A stretch of 12,176 bases of DNA from Clostridiales bacterium. Its GTDB lineage: Bacteria; Bacillota; Clostridia; Oscillospirales; CAG-272. Where the stretch lies: the NCBI GenBank assembly GCA_004554105.1, contig SFNW01000052.1:1-12176 (forward strand), read 5' to 3'. This document shows, piece by piece, positions 10,780 to 12,176 of the stretch. Both the position numbers and the translations under genes were made by a program. Positions within the stretch are counted from its first letter, which is position 1. The number at the start of each line of letters is the position of its first letter. The notes beneath the pieces are model-generated. The model did not search any database. It had not been told where the DNA came from and was given only the letters and a program-made list of their open reading frames with translations.

Positions 10780-12051
10780 TTAGTACTGTTCGTTCAGCGT
10801 CGTGATACCGTCGATACGGAGATCGAAGTAAGGAGCGGAACGCATCTCGGACTCATGGAAGTAACCGTCGGAGATGACCTCGGTGTCCGGGGTGTAGTTT
10901 GCATCGGTGTCAACGTCTGCGAGGTAGGAAGCAAGCGTCTCGCCGCCGACCGTGAAGGTCGCTGCGTCAAAGACGTGAACTTCGCCGCTCTGGAGCTTCT
11001 TGGAAACTTCGTCGATTGCAGCCTGCGTGCCTGCTGCGGCAGCCTTCTCGTTAACAGCGGTCAGAACAACCGAGCCGGTCTGAATGTCGCCGGTCCAGTC
11101 AGCGGCGATTGCTTCGCCGTTCTTGACGCAGTTTGCAATGTACTCAAAGTAAGGTGCCCAGTTGATGCGCGAAGAAACGATGAAGGTGTTGGGGCAAGCA
11201 TCGACAGTGCTGCCGTTGTAGGAAACGTTGGGAACACCTGCGGTCTCGCAAGCGGTCGGCGCGCCCATCGAGTCAGCGTGCTGGCTGATGAGCTTGCAGC
11301 CGCGGTTGATGAGCGTGGTTGCAGCTTCCTTCTCGGCAGTCTCGTCATACCAGCTGCCGGTGAACTGAACTTCCATCGTTACGGTCGGGCAAACGCTCTT
11401 TGCGCCGAGGTAGAACGAGGTGTAACCCGAAATAACCTCTGCGTAGGTGTACGCGCCGACATAGCCCATCTTCGCCTCGTCTGCGGTGAACTTGCCTGCC
11501 TCAATCATCTCGTTGAGCTTCATGCCTGCGGCAACGCCGGCAAGGAATCTGCCCTCATAGATGGAAGCGAATGCGTTGTGGAAGTTGGCAAGGCCTTCGG
11601 TGTGTGCCATCGTGCCGGTTGCATGGCAGAACTGAACCTCGGGGAATTCCTTGGCAGCCTGGAGCATATAGGACTCATGGCCGAAGGAGTCTGCGAAAAC
11701 GATGTCGCAGCCGCGGTCTACGAGGTCGCAAGCAGCCTCATAGCACTCGTTCGACTCGGGAACGTTGGTCTTGAAAATGATCTGCTCATCGGACAGACCG
11801 AGAGCGGCCTGTGCCTCTTTTGCGGCATTGATGAAGTTCAGGTCATAGGTGGAGTTTTCATCATGCAGGAAGATAAAGCCGATTTTGAAGTCGCTGTCGG
11901 CGACGGGTGCGTCGGTCGCTTCGGTCTGCTCGGAAACAGGGGCAGACGTGCCGGCGACGTCATCGGTCGCTACGGGCGTATTGCCGCTTCCGCAAGCAAC
12001 CAGGGCGAGCATCATTACAGCAGCCAGAACGATTGCAAGTAACTTTCTCAT
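10780..12051 (-). CDS. BMP-family substrate-binding lipoprotein (nucleoside importer)
   Basis: This is a 423-residue extracellular binding protein anchored to the membrane by lipid. The signal peptide MRKLLAIVLAAVMMLALVAC has lipobox L17-V-A-C20, followed by a flexible Ser/Thr/Ala/Asp-rich linker to about residue 53. The mature part has the BMP (Med/TmpC/PnrA) family pattern: KIGFIFLHDENSTYDLNFIN, RGCDIVFADSFGHE, FPEVQFCHATG, FASIYEGRFLAGVAAGM, KMGYVGAYTYAEVISGYTSF, TGSWYDETAEKEAATTLI and HADSMGAPTACE. Studied relatives bind purine nucleosides, guanosine for NupN of B. subtilis; the ligand here is inferred. GGAGG lies 6 bases before the ATG. It is the first gene of the operon, behind a consensus promoter and a folded leader, and separated from the ATPase by an attenuator-like region. 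Confidence 0.93.
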   Translation of the reverse strand: MRKLLAIVLAAVMMLALVACGSGNTPVATDDVAGTSAPVSEQTEATDAPVADSDFKIGFIFLHDENSTYDLNFINAAKEAQAALGLSDEQIIFKTNVPESNECYEAACDLVDRGCDIVFADSFGHESYMLQAAKEFPEVQFCHATGTMAHTEGLANFHNAFASIYEGRFLAGVAAGMKLNEMIEAGKFTADEAKMGYVGAYTYAEVISGYTSFYLGAKSVCPTVTMEVQFTGSWYDETAEKEAATTLINRGCKLISQHADSMGAPTACETAGVPNVSYNGSTVDACPNTFIVSSRINWAPYFEYIANCVKNGEAIAADWTGDIQTGSVVLTAVNEKAAAAGTQAAIDEVSKKLQSGEVHVFDAATFTVGGETLASYLADVDTDANYTPDTEVISDGYFHESEMRSAPYFDLRIDGITTLNEQY

Positions 12052-12065
12052 TTTTCCTCCGAAAT

Positions 12066-12104
12066 ACCATTCTTAAATTTTTCGGGGTGTCCCCGGAGAA
12101 TGGT
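12066..12104 (-). other. Two-tier stem-loop in the lipoprotein gene leader
   Basis: On the minus strand ACCATTCT (plus 12097-12104) pairs with AGAATGGT (plus 12066-12073), enclosing CGGGG/CCCCG (plus 12083-12095) and an A/T-rich internal loop. The lower stem ends about 7 bases before the ribosome site. It does not match the purine or preQ1 riboswitch consensus as I know them. It is likely to affect mRNA stability or translation, but regulation is unproven. Confidence 0.5.
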
Positions 12105-12113
12105 TTACAACTT

Positions 12114-12142
12114 ATTGTATCAATTTGAAGCCCGGCGTTCAA
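12114..12142 (-). promoter_or_regulatory. Promoter of the BMP-type transporter operon
   Basis: On the minus strand TTGAAC (plus 12137-12142) and TACAAT (plus 12114-12119) have 17-base spacing, with TGA before the -10. The predicted start is just upstream of the leader hairpin. Confidence 0.75.
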
Positions 12143-12176
12143 GTTGTATTTTCGACGAATTTTGACGCTTGCCGCA

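Noticed and set aside
10750..12042. 430-codon plus-strand open frame
   Set aside because: It mirrors the BMP lipoprotein gene, which has a lipobox, SD and promoter. The antisense product has no recognisable features.
12066..12142. Purine or preQ1 riboswitch ahead of the lipoprotein gene
   Set aside because: The conserved junction and loop sequences of those classes are not visible; only a simple two-tier stem is present.

Overview
The window looks like chromosomal DNA from a GC-rich, spore-forming member of the Firmicutes, most likely an uncultured gut clostridium of the Oscillospirales. The reasons are the Gram-positive lipobox on a BMP-type binding protein, SpoVG, strong AGGAGG-type ribosome sites, sigma-A promoters (many with an extended -10 TGn), and intergenic DNA crowded with palindromic repeats. 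The taxonomic call is inference. Ten protein genes and one tRNA gene are supported. Most other open frames are shadows of these genes or of GC-rich palindromes.

Left part (1-3093). murC (minus) is divergent from spoVG (plus). A compact regulatory cassette follows: a small XRE repressor-type gene (minus, its end overlapping the end of spoVG), a 172-bp control region, then two translationally coupled plus-strand genes, a coiled-coil mini-protein and a sigma-70-region-4-like regulator resembling phage late regulators. The control region holds two near-consensus promoters pointing at each other. The 17-bp spacer of each promoter is the same operator-like sequence, 16 of 17 bases identical once re-oriented, and a third copy lies between them. 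The design resembles a phage lysis-lysogeny switch, but no integrase or structural phage genes are present.

Middle (3094-6842). trmB (minus), a tRNA-Arg(ACG), a flavin-reductase-like gene (minus) and a small membrane zinc-ribbon protein gene (plus) are separated by three long non-coding stretches (3069-3464, 4358-5009, 6192-6842). These are filled with inverted repeats. A 153-bp element has perfect 29-bp inverted ends. A ~100-bp imperfect palindrome abuts the trmB stop. Three modules follow the tRNA gene, and each closes with a copy of the tRNA T-arm sequence. Two 'ladders' consist of short stem-loops joined by a GTGAA-type linker, and a family of GTAGGG hairpins occurs in several places.

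Right part (6843-12176). This is a complete four-gene BMP-family ABC importer on the minus strand, in the order lipoprotein, double-ATPase, permease, permease. It is laid out like the nucleoside importers NupNOPQ/BmpA. The ATPase and both permeases overlap by ATGA. A 270-bp hairpin-rich gap with an attenuator-like terminator separates the lipoprotein gene from the rest. A consensus promoter and a folded leader precede the lipoprotein, and a perfect 18-bp-stem terminator closes the operon.
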